Below, one piece after another: positions 31,242-43,562 of a stretch of 64,000 bases of DNA. The stretch's first letter is position 1, and each line of letters begins with the position of its first letter. This DNA comes from Tigriopus japonicus (Eukaryota; Arthropoda; Copepoda; Harpacticoida; Harpacticidae). Below the pieces are notes generated by a model. It saw only the letters and a program-made list of their open reading frames with translations. It did no database searches and was not told the origin of the DNA. The translations under genes and the position numbers were made by a program. The stretch spans positions 4,678,781-4,742,780 of the forward strand of contig CM021323.1 in NCBI GenBank assembly GCA_010645155.1. The letters run 5' to 3'.

Positions 31242-34200
31242 GCACAACATTCAGGCTTGCTAGATTGAGACGGAAAAAGAGGCCAGACAAGAGAAAAAAC
31301 GGAGAAACTAAGTCCGTAGAGGGACAGAAATTGGACGATTGATTAAATAAAATTTGATGGTTTTTGCAAGTCCTGTAAGTCGTGGTCGTGTATGAATGTT
31401 TTTAGCTGGCTAATTTTAATTGGTTTCAGTGGCAAGCAAAAACAAGGTTTATATCGTTTCTTTAAAAATAGAAGCAAGCTGTTCCCAAAATGAAGAATTC
31501 GTTACCCGTGAATTCCTTCAAAGACAGGAGTGGCATTAAATTTACAAGGTTCTTTCTTAAATGTAGTTATTCATTTTGAAGGCGATCAAATGCGCTTTTT
31601 TTAGAATGCTCAATAACAATAATGTTCTTTCTGAATTAACAGACAAAAAGATCTTCTGCCATTCATTTAGAACTTGTTCAATTTTGACGCTAATGAGTTT
31701 TTGCTTTGAGAGTGCGATCATTGGAGGTGGGATTTGAAATTGATTCATTATTCTACAAAAGATCTCATTTGATAAAATTTCAAGAGAGAGGTCCCAGGTT
31801 TGATTCTCCTTCTCGATCTTTCTCAAGGAAACTTTTAGACGCTAATTCGCATTCACAGACGGAGAACCATTCTGATACCGGACATGAGGCATTGCCTTTC
31901 GGAAAAACTTTGGACAATGTGATGGCTGGCTTACTTGTAGCATTTTATAGACACTGAAAAACGACATTTATTCAATATTTTCTTGTAAGCTTAAAACTAT
32001 TGATTACTTTGTTAACACGCTACCGCTTCAAAAAATATCAGTCATATAAAGCCATCATTAAAAAAAATTTGACCATAATTATTTGATCGTAATTGAACAT
32101 GTTTTTGAATTTGGTATACAAATAGTGCTACTGGCCACCCTGCTGAATTCAAGCAAACTTTGAGTTCTACAGACGACATCATGAATACTTGAAATCAAGG
32201 GATTACATTTAGAAATTAAATCGTGAAGCAAAGTCACGCGTTCTTTTTTTTTACACAAAACATACGAAACTTCACGATCTCCAATTCCCAATGAAATTCC
32301 AATTTCAATGGATTTTCAAGATCAAGAAAGTAGGCGAGTAAAAATGAACTGTTTTCGATTGTGTCTTAGGTTTAGAGAGAGTAAAAGCATAACATTCCGT
32401 GAGAAAAAAACGAAAAAAAGCGAAAAAATGAACCACTAAACTCGTCAAACAAAAAGCAAAGAAGAATAAGAAAAAATTACGAAAGTCTTTCACTTTGATA
32501 AGATGAAATAGTTAACCAAAACATCAAATTAACTAAAGAGCCATTAATGGTTGCTATGTTTCAAACAAAACCTGACCCACATAGTTACTCGTTGACAACC
32601 CAAGGTAAATTTATAAAAGTGAAGGAAAATTCAAAGTGAGTAAAATTGAAGGAAAAATAATTTATCAGAGAAAAATATTTCTTTTCTGTTGGATGAATAG
32701 TAAAAAGAACAATCAAAAATGCAAAATAGTTTTACTCTCATAGGTGTTAAAATGTTCAAAACCTTTTCAGCTAAGAGTAGTTAATTGCAATTGCCAACTT
32801 ATTTTGGCAATAAACTGGAAATAAAAAATACTAATTTTAAGATCGCTAAAAAAGTGCATTTTGAATCTATAATCTGATTTGGTGGTGCGAGGTAAAGGTT
32901 AGGAACATTGGATTTTATTGCATTAGCTCTGTTAATCCAGCTGAAATGTTGTGTGGATTATGTTTTCTTGGATGCTAATCATAAAATATTGGCGTAGCCC
33001 TTACTAATTTACTGATTATACTTACATTTTTAAATCTAGCGTATTTTAGATCTAGTTTTGTGAGACAACTTTGTCTTGCGCAAAAAGAAAGCCAAGAGAT
33101 ATTTCGACTTTTCTGTTTCATTCCTCTAGATTTAAAAAAAAAATAGAAAAATTTGGGAATTTTCTAGGGGATATCCCACTATTGTCATGGAAGTTTGGGA
33201 AGAAAAATTCCAGGATTAATATGGGAAAACAATTAGGAATTTCCAACATTTTGGGGAATTTTTACAAAGAACAACAGCAATCACATCCGTTGGCTCTTTA
33301 AGTAAGACCAGATGTTCAAATCTAAATTGGTAAAAGAACTAAAAGAAAAGAATATTTCCGACACATCGATGATTAGAGCCCCAATTCAAAATGGATCGAT
33401 TCCGTCGGTTATCTTGAAAATGATTATTTGCCCATGAAATGAGTGTCATCTTTGGTATTTAGTTCAACGTGAGACTCTCCGGAACGAGAACAAGCCGGCT
33501 TTGAGCTCGAACGTTTTCGAATCTATTACCTAGCAAGGTTTAAAACAAAAACACGTGTACCCTTGTGTGACACTCATTCCATCCATTCACCGAATACACC
33601 CAAATGAGTATATGTACTCTCGGGATAAAATGAGCGCGATTCTCCTCGTTGACACGCCTCTGTTCTTCCGGACGAAGTCGACCCTTCGTAACAGCTTTGA
33701 TGGACAAACGTTTTCCAAGTCACACACTGTGGATCGAATTCTCGTTTCAAGATTTAATAAGAGGGGTTCACAACGAAGATCAAAGGTCAAATCAATATTT
33801 ACAACGGAGACCATCGGAATTATGTCAGACAAAGGATTTAAAAGTCTCTCTCTCTCTGGCTTTCTTCATCTTATTTTCTTCAATCAGGATAAAATTCAGA
33901 AAAAGGCGGCAATCGGGATGCTGAGAATCTCAGACGTCATCGTTTCGCGGTGGTCATATGTTCCACAAAGTCTTGGGCTTTGCTGGAATGCTGCGCAGTT
34001 TTCGGGCAACCCATGCGTGCGAAGCAATCCAACTCAAGAAAAAGGGGCCAGGTCAAATGATCCCAAATCCCTGCATCCAGGGGTTCATTCATCTTGACAT
34101 GCATATCCGATGAGTCAATCAACATCATTAGTATGTAAAAACCCATTTCCGTGATGGACCACCTATTTCAACCACATTTTTTCTGAGTTTCTTAACAAAT

Positions 34201-34375
34201 GCCAGATAGAATATAGAACCCATGGTTTTACCCTGCCGCCAAAACCTGCAGCGTCCCTTGAGTTTGGTGGAAGTGTAGAGCACCCAAGGACGCACCACGC
34301 GCCCTCGCTCCCAAGGGTGTTCACCGGATTCGCTTACCCACGAGCTCCATGCCCTAGCTAGCGGCTTTCTCCCGG
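31242..34375. other. Intergenic, no gene recognised
   Basis: This is AT-rich sequence. A 180-codon plus-strand ORF at 33555-34097 is long for chance but has no recognisable domain, no splice partner and a TCTC-run-derived SLSLSG stretch. I do not call it. The GC content rises toward 34376, where a possible divergent gene begins. Confidence 0.4.
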
Positions 34376-34852
34376 TCACATCTTTTCAATAAACTCCGAC
34401 CGGATCGTTTCTAGTTCTTGTTCCTGTGGGAGAGTCCTATGTAGCTGATTTAGCTGGAAGCCACGTCCTTCACTCGTGGTGATTCCGTGAACTCCTCCGT
34501 GGAATCCAGGGAGGACAAACGGAGAATGAGGGCGATACATAGATAGATAGCCAGGGAAACACATGGAGAACAGAGCTAGAGAGCTGGAGCTTTTAGGATC
34601 CAAAGGCGATGTGCGACGTTTTGCCGCTGGTCCGCTTGTCCGTATGATCCTTCGAGCTGATTTGTCCTCTGGGGAAGGCACGGAACTTGTGCGCTTGAGC
34701 TTTCCCGGTTGTTCCTGAAACATGTGGAGGATGGATGGATGGACTGGCATGCCTCTCCCTTCGGTCGATTTACCTCCAGCTACCGATAAGACGGCTGAAA
34801 AGAGTCCGTTCAGTTTGAAGGCTGAGAGCGATCTTGTGACATTCACTCGCAC
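34376..34852 (-). CDS. Hypothetical ORF head-to-head with PRODH
   Basis: An uninterrupted 158-codon ORF begins 152 bp upstream of the PRODH start on the opposite strand. Composition is Ser/Pro/Arg-rich (SVPSPEDKSARRIIRTSGPA), with an odd hydrophobic centre (LFSMCFPGYLSMYRPHSPFV). It resembles no family I know. It could be a first exon of a divergent gene sharing a promoter with PRODH, part of a longer transcript, or chance in GC-richer DNA. No downstream exon with matching phase was found. A donor-like GTAAGC near 34340 is out of frame with this ORF. Confidence 0.3.
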   Translation of the reverse strand: MRVNVTRSLSAFKLNGLFSAVLSVAGGKSTEGRGMPVHPSILHMFQEQPGKLKRTSSVPSPEDKSARRIIRTSGPAAKRRTSPLDPKSSSSLALFSMCFPGYLSMYRPHSPFVLPGFHGGVHGITTSEGRGFQLNQLHRTLPQEQELETIRSEFIEKM

Positions 34853-35004
34853 ATTCGAGAGTTTTCTTCCACTCCGTGTTCCTCCATTTTTTGGTGGATC
34901 CTCCGCACCAAAAGTTGTTCGCTCGTTCGTTCACAGACATTTGCAACCGAAGTTTGAATCCGATCCGGAGATTTCTCGTTGGACAGCAGACTCTAAACTA
35001 TTCT

Positions 35005-38000
35005 ATGGCCACCCAACGTATCGCGTTTTCCTCGCAGAGATCTTCCAAGTCCTTATCCCTCCTCCGTGGACCTCCGTCGTCCACGGCCCACAGCCCCGCC
35101 CTCTCGTCTCATTTCCGACGCCCTCTTTTGGCCCCACCCCACGCCTCAGCAACATGGTCAGTGCCTTCCACCAATTTGGCCACCTCCACCTCCGCCTCCT
35201 CCGCTCCGCCTCCACCTCTCGGATCCAATGATCTCGATCAACATCGACGAGCCAAATCCACCCATGCCATCACCCCATACAACACGGACGAAGGTGAGCT
35301 CGACAATCTCGAGGAGTGGATTAAGTGTAAAAACTAGACTTTTTTTTATTTAGATTTTATTAATTTTTTGCTAATCATTTCTTTGTGGCATGTTTGTGTT
35401 TCTACATAAAACTTTTGTTTGCTATCCCAAACACGCGGGGGAAGAGAGATTTGCCGGCTTTCTTCCGACTGAACCCGGAACAAAGTACACATCTCAATAC
35501 TGTTTCCGTTCATTGCCTGCCTTGGTCTTCATTCATTCATTTTCGTTCCTTTCTCGCTGCAACCTACTAAACAAGGTGACCTTGCTGCAGCAGCCTCGCT
35601 CGCCTTTGCATATCATGAGACAATCCGGGCATTTGGTCTGGACTTTTGTCGTGACGAAGGTCGATCTTCGATCTGATTGCCGTTCTAAATTGTTGTGGCC
35701 ATTTGGCCCCTTGTTGTATGTATCATTCGCTCAGGACTGAAAGGTAACCTTGATCTAGATCGCCACGCCAATTCGAGCGATTAAATGTGTTGTTCTGGCC
35801 TTGAACATTGAGGAATTATGTTTGCCTTCAACGACGACTAGTTTTCTCATTTCAAAGAAAACTTTGTACTTTAGTATATCTGCATGTAAGGAACCCATTC
35901 TTACGATGAGTACAAAAACACGAAAGACCCCCAAATTACACGTCTGACATAATACCATGCCACAAAGAATGATTTCGTTATTGACCTGGTCCATAAACTT
36001 TCAAGTGTTCACAGCTGTTGACGGTTACGTTGTGACGGCTAAAGGCTACAAAAAGAAGGTGGACATTTTGGATCTCAGTTTCGCCGATCATCGAGCAGCC
36101 TTCAAGAGCAAATCAACATGGGATATTATCAGAGCCTTGGTTGTCTTCAACCTTTGCTCAATCCGACCTTTAGTGGAGCACAATGCCAAGGTAAGCGATG
36201 GCAACAAAACAATTTGGGTAGAAGCTTTGATTGTTTTTAGCAACAAAACACAAGAATGATAAAAGCACCTGAGAAAAACTTTGACATGACCTTGGTTGGC
36301 CATTGCAACAGATGTGTAAAAAGCAGTCATGACGACAAAATTGCATTGAGAAAACGAATCAGGCCTCTTACTTTGTTGTATGCATTAAGAATGCAACTTC
36401 GTCTCCGTCTGTGGCCTTGTCTTTTGCACGTGATTTCCCAACCGATCAAGTACAAGGTCTAGACTTCGAAGGTCCAAAGAAGGCTTCATGAAAATGAAGA
36501 AGCACATGCATACATCATGACACGAAATTTAGCAATAAAAAAGCGTTGTTATTTAAACGTTATTATCTTTTTCTCGTTCGCTCTCGTGCTAATAACAGAC
36601 GGGGATAGGTCCATTGGAGGTAAAAAAAAGATGAATAAAGTATTGTACAATATCAACACCTGCTATGCCAATGCTGTTTTTGTCTGAAACAACCAAACTA
36701 TAAATCTAATATCATATATTTGGATGATTGGTTATCGTTGTTTTCTTTCGTTTGAAAATGACTGGAATTAACATGCCTTCCATCTCACTGCACAGTATGT
36801 TGAGATTTACCATGCACACTTTTGGTTTTAAGTGTGGTCCAGATCTTAGAATAAGGACTCACTGAGCCAATTAAAAAAAAAATTAATAACAAGATATTTT
36901 TGAACGGTTTCAGCTCATGAAAATTGGTCAAACCATTATGGGGAAGCGACTTTTCGGGCAATTGATGAAAGGCACCTTCTACGGCCAATTTGTGGCTGGA
37001 GAAGACCAAGAACGCATCAAACCGGTCATTCGTCACATGCACAGTTATGGAGTCAAGTCCATTTTGGATTACTCCGTCGAAGAAGACATTTCGGATGAGA
37101 AGGCTCAGGAGAAAGAATTGAAGTAAGTGGTCTGCTTTGGACCAAGTTTGGATGGTGGCCAAACTGATGATTTATTTGTACAAAGGCTTCATTTTTTCTT
37201 GGCCACTTTGAATAATGGCTTAAGTGTTGGACTGTGTCTTGAAAGTAATTCCACAATTGAGTCTTTGAATCCACACTTATGGGAACACGCACACACTCAA
37301 AGCAAGCCCAAAGTCCCTTGATTACCCCCAAGTCTTACATATCAGCGATCTTATTTTCAGAGGTGCCGTTCCAGAAAAGGAAACTTTGGAAGACTTCAAA
37401 GACCTTGAGAACAAGGGAACATACGAAGGTACAACGAGAACCTGTCAGGAATCATTGTCTTTAAAGAAAGCATATGAGCATATAAATTTTTCGTTTTCAG
37501 ATCAAATCAAGCGGTACAAACCGCATCGTAGTGAGGTGAGCAACCGCAAGTACAAGGTTAGTGGAGCCCGAACCTATTTCTATGAAGGCGAAGCCTCGTG
37601 CGAGAAAAACATGGAGACATTCCTGCGTTGCATTGAGGCTGTTGCTGATTCCACTCACGGAACCGGATTCTCAGCCATCAAGGTCACGGCTTTGGGTCGG
37701 CCTAGTCTCTTGGTAAACAATCTCAGACAGAGGGCATGGATCTGTATTTATAGCAGGTCCTCATCGGAACTGGTTTGGTACTATTATTGACAATGCTTTC
37801 AGCTTCAACTGTCCGAGGTGATCGTACGAGCCCGTCGATTCTATCAAAATGTCAGCGGCCATGACGGTTTCGTGATTGAGGGCAAAGTCAGTAAAGAGGC
37901 CTTTGAGCAGCGGTTCAAACAGAAGGTCAATTATGACACCTATGAGCCTGAAGTTCAAGATTGGCTGGGCAACATGACCTTCGATAAGAAAGGGTAAGTG

Positions 38001-41000
38001 CGAAAGCTCTGGCGTGTCCGAAAACAAGTTGCTAAGCCGTTCTTCACCATCTCGTTGAATCGAATGACTCAAGTTACCTTTCTTGGAACGTTATACATCG
38101 TGTTGATTGTTCGTAGTAGCGTAGGGCACACAACTAAGCGGATTCTGATTTCAGGCTGAACACCTCTAATCCTTCGCCCTCATTCCTAACCTCTCCACCA
38201 ACCAACCACCTGACCACACACCCTATCCTGATCAACAGCGACCAAATGCTGGCCTTGCCTGTTCTCAATCGGATCCCCGGAGGCAATGAATCCAGACACC
38301 CTAACTCATGCCCCTACTTTTTTCTTCCCTGTTCTCTGGAACCTCTAGATTAATCCACATGTTTTCCTGGTCCGGCTTGATCGACTCCAAACTTCTTCTC
38401 AAGGATGTTTTCCGAGTCCCCAATCTCAAGACCGGACACATGGTCAGCCTTATGGATGCCCTCACCGATGAAGAGGAAGAGCAGTTCAGGAACATGCTCA
38501 ACAGAATTCAAACAGTGTTCCAGGTAGGGTGTCTGTCCGACATAATACTGTACACTAGACTACATACAAGTAATTCGCAAACAAATAGGCAAAGCTGTTC
38601 AACGCGTCAGCAAAAATGAAAAATCGTTTGTCTTGAAACGAAGTACGAAAAAAGTAAACAGAAATGTAGGCCAAATTACGAGTCGGAGCAATGCCCCTGA
38701 TGTTTGTTCAAAACAGCTAGCTAGCCACTTGCTCTCTAATCGCTTTGAACAAAAACTTCACATTTAAGACATTCTTCAAGATGTCCCTTTTTGTGAAGAT
38801 TGCTGTACAAGAAATTGCTAGGCTTTTCCACCAAATGATCTTGTTCTCTGTTTTACGTCATTTACCAGCTCCAAGAGTTTATTGACGCAGCTCAAGTTAG
38901 CACGTTGCCTTTATGGACCACCTTCCGATTTCAGTCTTCGGTTACGAAAGAACTTGGGGCAGAACATTGTCGAACTGGACCGATCTGGTTGGGATCGACT
39001 TTCCTAACTGGACAGAACTAGTTTGCAACTTTTGAGACAGCCTCAGTGCTGATAATAATGTGTCTGCTAGCAAACAGGACGCCGACCTTCAATCATCCGC
39101 TTTGGATGTTTGAATAATTCAAGTTCGGTTTCCTCAATGACAACGCAACTACATGTATTCGTCAATGACCACACAAATGAATGAATAAATCATATGTTTG
39201 TGTACTCCATTTTAGGCTGCAAAAGATCTGGACGTCCGTGTGATGGTGGACGCGGAACAAACCTACTTTCAACCGGCAATTCACAGGCTCACAATGGAGA
39301 TGCAGAAGAAGTTCAATACCGAGAAAGCTATTGTATTCAACACATACCAATGCTATCTGAAGATTGCTTATCATTCCCTGGTGTTGGATCTTGAACAAGC
39401 CCAACGACAGAACTTCTATTTCGGAGCCAAGTTGGTCCGTGGAGCCTATATGGAACAAGTAAGCATGAATACCGATAAACAGTAAAGGGCAAAGTCCTCA
39501 ACATTCCAAGTTTTCCTTATTCCACGAAATGCCTTCAGACTTTCACGCACTTTCGAAGGACACCTAAGCATGGTGGACTACCTGACGGGAGAATAATAAT
39601 AGCAAGAATAGGTGCCTTTTACCCGATAAAGAAGAATTTGACTCAAACTTCAAGTTTAAGCCAATCCAAACTATAAAAACTGTTTAAATCCCCTTCACTG
39701 GTAAAAAATCTTAGATTTGTAATGAAATACCAGCCTTGTGCAACGCAGTTATTAGATTGAAAGCCGGCCTGTCCAACAACGACAGAGGTCCTCTGAGAAA
39801 TCATAAATTATAAAGAAACCTGGATGGAGCCTGGTGGGATTCTTTTTATTGATTAAACGATTAAATCTGGACATGGTTGAGTGCTTTCCTATTCTTTTTC
39901 ACGGAGTACAAATTTAACCTTATTCATAAGGCCAGAAAGTAACCAAATTTTCGATTCAACAAAGCATAACATGTCTGTGCACCTCTTGCGAGTAGAAGCA
40001 CGGGTTCGATTGCCCCTCAGCCAACCTTGTGGCCTTTTTTCTGTCATGCAATCGGGAAAGTAGGGCCAGGAAAGCCAGTTCACTTAGTGCCTAGGCCTAC
40101 TTGGCTTGCTTTTGTTTCACTAGAGCACGACCTCAATGACACAAAAGTCCAGATTACTTAAGCTTTTCGAAGCTGGCCAAAACTTGCAATCGGCCTGATT
40201 AGCTCTCCGTTTCGTAATCAATGGGACTAAAATAAACACTAAACAAAGATTCATTGTCAAATGGACTCGTCAGTACTTTGATGCATTCTTATTAAGTAAT
40301 AACATGATTGTTTCAGGAGCGAGGTCGAGCCAAACAACTTGGCTATGAAGACCCAATCAACCCCACATACGAAGCCACCTCCGACATGTACCATCGGTGC
40401 TTGAACGAATGCATGCGGAGAATGTCAGAATTGAAGCAACTCGGCGATGGGAGTGAACAGAGGATTGGAATCATGGTGGCCAGTCACAACGGAGACACCA
40501 TCCGATATGCCATTCAAAGGTGAGGTTCTATCCCAGGGTCATCTTTATTGAAGCAATATTTTGAAATAGTACACGCATGAGACTTTTGGTCCCAGTCTCT
40601 CCGCTCAACCAGGAAGCGCTGAATTTTCTGGAGGAGGAGCCTAACGATAAGAATTTTGATTTTCAGTAGGACCAAAATAATAAATGAGACCTTGCTTGTG
40701 TGAATGAGACTACTTGTTTCAAATTTCACCTCAATTGCCAGTCCAAGTCAAAAGTTTTGCTCGCTCAAAGCTCAGTGCTAATTCTAATAAGAATGATTGA
40801 GCTCTTCTGGTAATGTTCCTGTGCTCTTCTATTGTACATAACTTTTAGAAGGCACAATTTTTTACTTTGACGTTCGATTGAGCTGAAAATTTGAGCTGAA
40901 CATGGAAAATACGTAGTCTATCTAATGCAAGTAAGGTCTTGTTTGCAGAAGAAAATAACTACTGAAAATCATACTCACTCTCACTTCATAAAATTCAGTG

Positions 41001-42327
41001 CTCCTTGTCTGAACATATGAAGGAAATTTGTAAACGTTCCTTGAAAAAATACAAAAAAGATGAAAATGTAAAACAAGCACAAAATCAGAAACAATAGTAA
41101 AGATAGTGTCTTGCACACTTTAGTGTTCTTTTTCTTCTCCAAGTATTATGTGGAAACACATGTTTCCAAGTGGGACCAATCTCATGCGCGTACTCTTCTT
41201 ATCATAGTGGCTTTAGGTCAGCAATACTTTTTTACATCATGCTCAATGAACTAATGTAAATTCTATTGGATGCTTTCAGAATGGAGGAGCTCGGTATTAA
41301 GCCTGAGGATCGCTTGATCTGCTTCGGTCAACTCTTGGGAATGTGCGACAACATTTCGTTTCCTTTGGGTATGCGGTTTTTTTTTTATTGGAGGCAATTG
41401 AAAAGGGATCTTTAGGGGTAGTTTAGAAAACTCTTGATATTGCTTTTGATGTCAAGGAGATTAATTTCCGTTTCATGGCAGCCATTCAGGTTTTGAGAAA
41501 TCTTGTTTTTAAGCAGTATAATGGGCATGTACTATGACATGACAAACACATGGTCCATCCACACATTTTCATGATTCAAGTGTTTGCTAAAATTCTTGGG
41601 GGATCGTAAGACTACTTATCAACACAGCAATAAGTAAACCCGCACTCGATAGCAATCCAGATTGAATCGTTTTAAGGTTATCCTGACCTTTTTCCTCCTA
41701 GCAGACAGAGACTTTGTTTGGTTTAAAAAAGTAAAAGATGTGGTTAAATACACAAAACGATTAGGGTCACAAAGTTTTAGCTTATTTGGTCCAACAAAAC
41801 ATATCCTTTTTTCATTGGGCCTCAGCCACAAATCTACAAAGTCATTTTAAGATGATCACTTAAAAAATTCTAATATTTCTTCTTGCAACATTCACCTCTT
41901 TCCCCTCGAATCCCTTAAATCATTACACGCACATATAATTTAAATGCTTCTTGTGTGGTCATTGTTCGTTCTCTAATTTGAATCTCATTTTAGGTCAAGC
42001 CGGATATTCAGTTTACAAATATGTTCCTTATGGTCCCGTGAACGAGGTCTTGCCATATCTATCCAGGTAAGTGAACAAAGCCGTTTGTGATTGACGGTGG
42101 TTTCTCTCGATTGTACAGTATGTAGTAAATGACTCTTTGACGATCCATTTTCTTTTGGTTGCTTTTTTAGGCGAGCTCAAGAGAACCAAGGCATGTTGAG
42201 CAAATTGAACGTAGAGAAGAAGCTCATGATGAAGGAGTTGCTGCGAAGGACAATGCGACTTCAGTTGATAGGCAAGCCGCAAGGTGATTATGTGCCTGTG
42301 GGATTCGAGGACGTGAAGGCCAAATAA
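35005..42327 (+). CDS. PRODH: Proline dehydrogenase, mitochondrial, 12 exons
   Basis: Exons: 35005-35293, 36015-36190, 36914-37122, 37361-37428, 37501-37712, 37803-37993, 38349-38523, 39216-39458, 40317-40519, 41280-41368, 41994-42066 and 42171-42327. All junctions are GT-AG with matching phases, giving 694 aa. The FAD enzyme oxidises proline to pyrroline-5-carboxylate on the inner mitochondrial membrane. Residues 1-96 are Ser/Pro/Arg-rich, a likely import signal. Exons 2-3 carry [15 protein letters not shown] and [17 protein letters not shown]. Later exons carry [60 protein letters not shown] and [18 protein letters not shown], ending [20 protein letters not shown]. These are the beta/alpha-barrel and FAD-site motifs of the family. 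Length matches insect slgA. The start follows TTCT; the exact N-terminus is the least certain part. Introns are 72-1,000 nt and mostly featureless. Confidence 0.95.
38155..38353 (+). other. Possible alternative exon in PRODH intron 6
   Basis: A strong acceptor (TGATTTCAG) at 38154 opens 66 codons in the frame left by the exon ending 37993, reading Pro/Thr/Ser-rich text ([20 protein letters not shown], then [14 protein letters not shown]) to a TAA at 38351-38353, just past the normal acceptor. No good donor lies inside. If used, it would give a truncated protein lacking the catalytic barrel. It may equally be the pyrimidine-rich tract of the real acceptor at 38348. Confidence 0.25.
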
Positions 42328-42328
42328 A
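42323..42328 (+). terminator. AATAAA overlapping the PRODH stop codon
   Basis: GCC AAA TAA AAG places the stop inside AATAAA. If used, the 3' UTR would be only about 10-30 nt. A second AATAAA lies at 43099-43104 and would give a ~770-nt UTR. Confidence 0.4.
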
Positions 42329-43562
42329 AGAATATTCGGCCTCAGAGCTTCATCCATAAATGCATTTGAAGGCATGATTTCATTCTGACTAGCAGCCCTC
42401 TATATTACTACTACACTTACCTACAAACATTCGCCCTTCTACAAGATTACCGTTAAGATCGTTGTTTCCACCATTCTTGGTTGTGTGAAAAAAGAACGAA
42501 CGAAAACCCATTGAAGCAATCGATCCATTTCGAAGTTTTCAAGCGATATCGCCGATTGCTGTTTGTTACAACACTTGATCTGTGATTGGGATGATTCGAG
42601 TTGTCTCTCACTTTCTCAATGAAAACCAAACTCCTATGACTTTCACGGATCTGACCCGATATTACCAGGAACATACTCCGGCAATCCGATTCCCTCCCAA
42701 ACTATTATTCAAGCAATCCCAAAGGTGTCTGTCTGTCTAACTATCTACTGAGAACGCAAAAACGTAACAACAAGAAAGCTTTCAAAAGTTGGGTCCCGAT
42801 GTGTTTCTTTCCCTCTCCCCAAAAAATCTTTCCCCTACCCTTTCTCTCTCTCCTCTCGTTCCTCTCAAGTTCTATTGCACTCTAGAGATACTACTATGAT
42901 ACGACGATATAGCTGCCTCTCTCGAATTGAAATAATTGCTATTCCGTTTTTTGAAGAAGTATTTTTTGAAGCCTTGAAACTTCTTGAGAGCCCTATTCCT
43001 ATTTTGTCCCATATTCCAGTTTCATGAAACAAAATCAATGCTTACGTATGGCAAAAATATGATCACTGTAACAAATTAAGAAAAAGAAAATTCGAGACAA
43101 TAAAAAAATAGAAAACACACATTGTCGGCCAGTTCATATTTATATTTCATGCTTCGTTTCTTGGTAGATGTAGAGAAATAATTTATGACGGAACATTGAA
43201 AAGAACAACCACATCTATTTTGTGACCGATTGGATTTCACAACAATCAAGTACACGACCAAATAGACCAATTCATAAAATATTCTTTTAGGAAATTTCTT
43301 TGAAAATCTTTCTTTTCTCTTTTTTAAAACCACGGTTGACGCTGTACTATGCGAAATCACTGATGAACATTGAGCAGACATAGAACATTCGTAAAACGTC
43401 GATCGGAGTAGTAGTAATTTAGTAGCGATATTAGCAGCCTAGCACTCAAATACTAATGATACAAATAAGTCGTTATACAATAATGCACCATACTGAAATT
43501 GATTTGTTTCGTGCTCATGATAGAAGAATCAAGAGACCAATATTCTAGTTTGCATCCATGGG
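42328..43562. other. Convergent 3' intergenic region
   Basis: PRODH and the SLC5-like gene end facing each other across this 1.2 kb. It holds pyrimidine-rich stretches (CCTTTCTCTCTCTCC near 42840) and an AATAAA at 43099 on the plus strand. It should contain the 3' UTRs of both genes. No coding feature is seen. Confidence 0.5.

Noticed and set aside
33555..34097. 180-codon plus-strand ORF
   Set aside because: No recognisable motif, no splice partner, and composition partly from simple sequence (TCTCTCTC). It is long but unsupported.
34876..35004. Upstream extension of PRODH exon 1 in the same frame (to MFLHFLVDPP)
   Set aside because: The extension is not presequence-like. The ATG at 35005 gives an Arg/Ser-rich acid-poor start typical of mitochondrial import, but I cannot exclude the longer form.
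39985..40050. GGGTTCGATTGCCC, a B-box-like motif in a PRODH intron
   Set aside because: No A box at the right distance and no cloverleaf. It is probably chance or a much decayed SINE.
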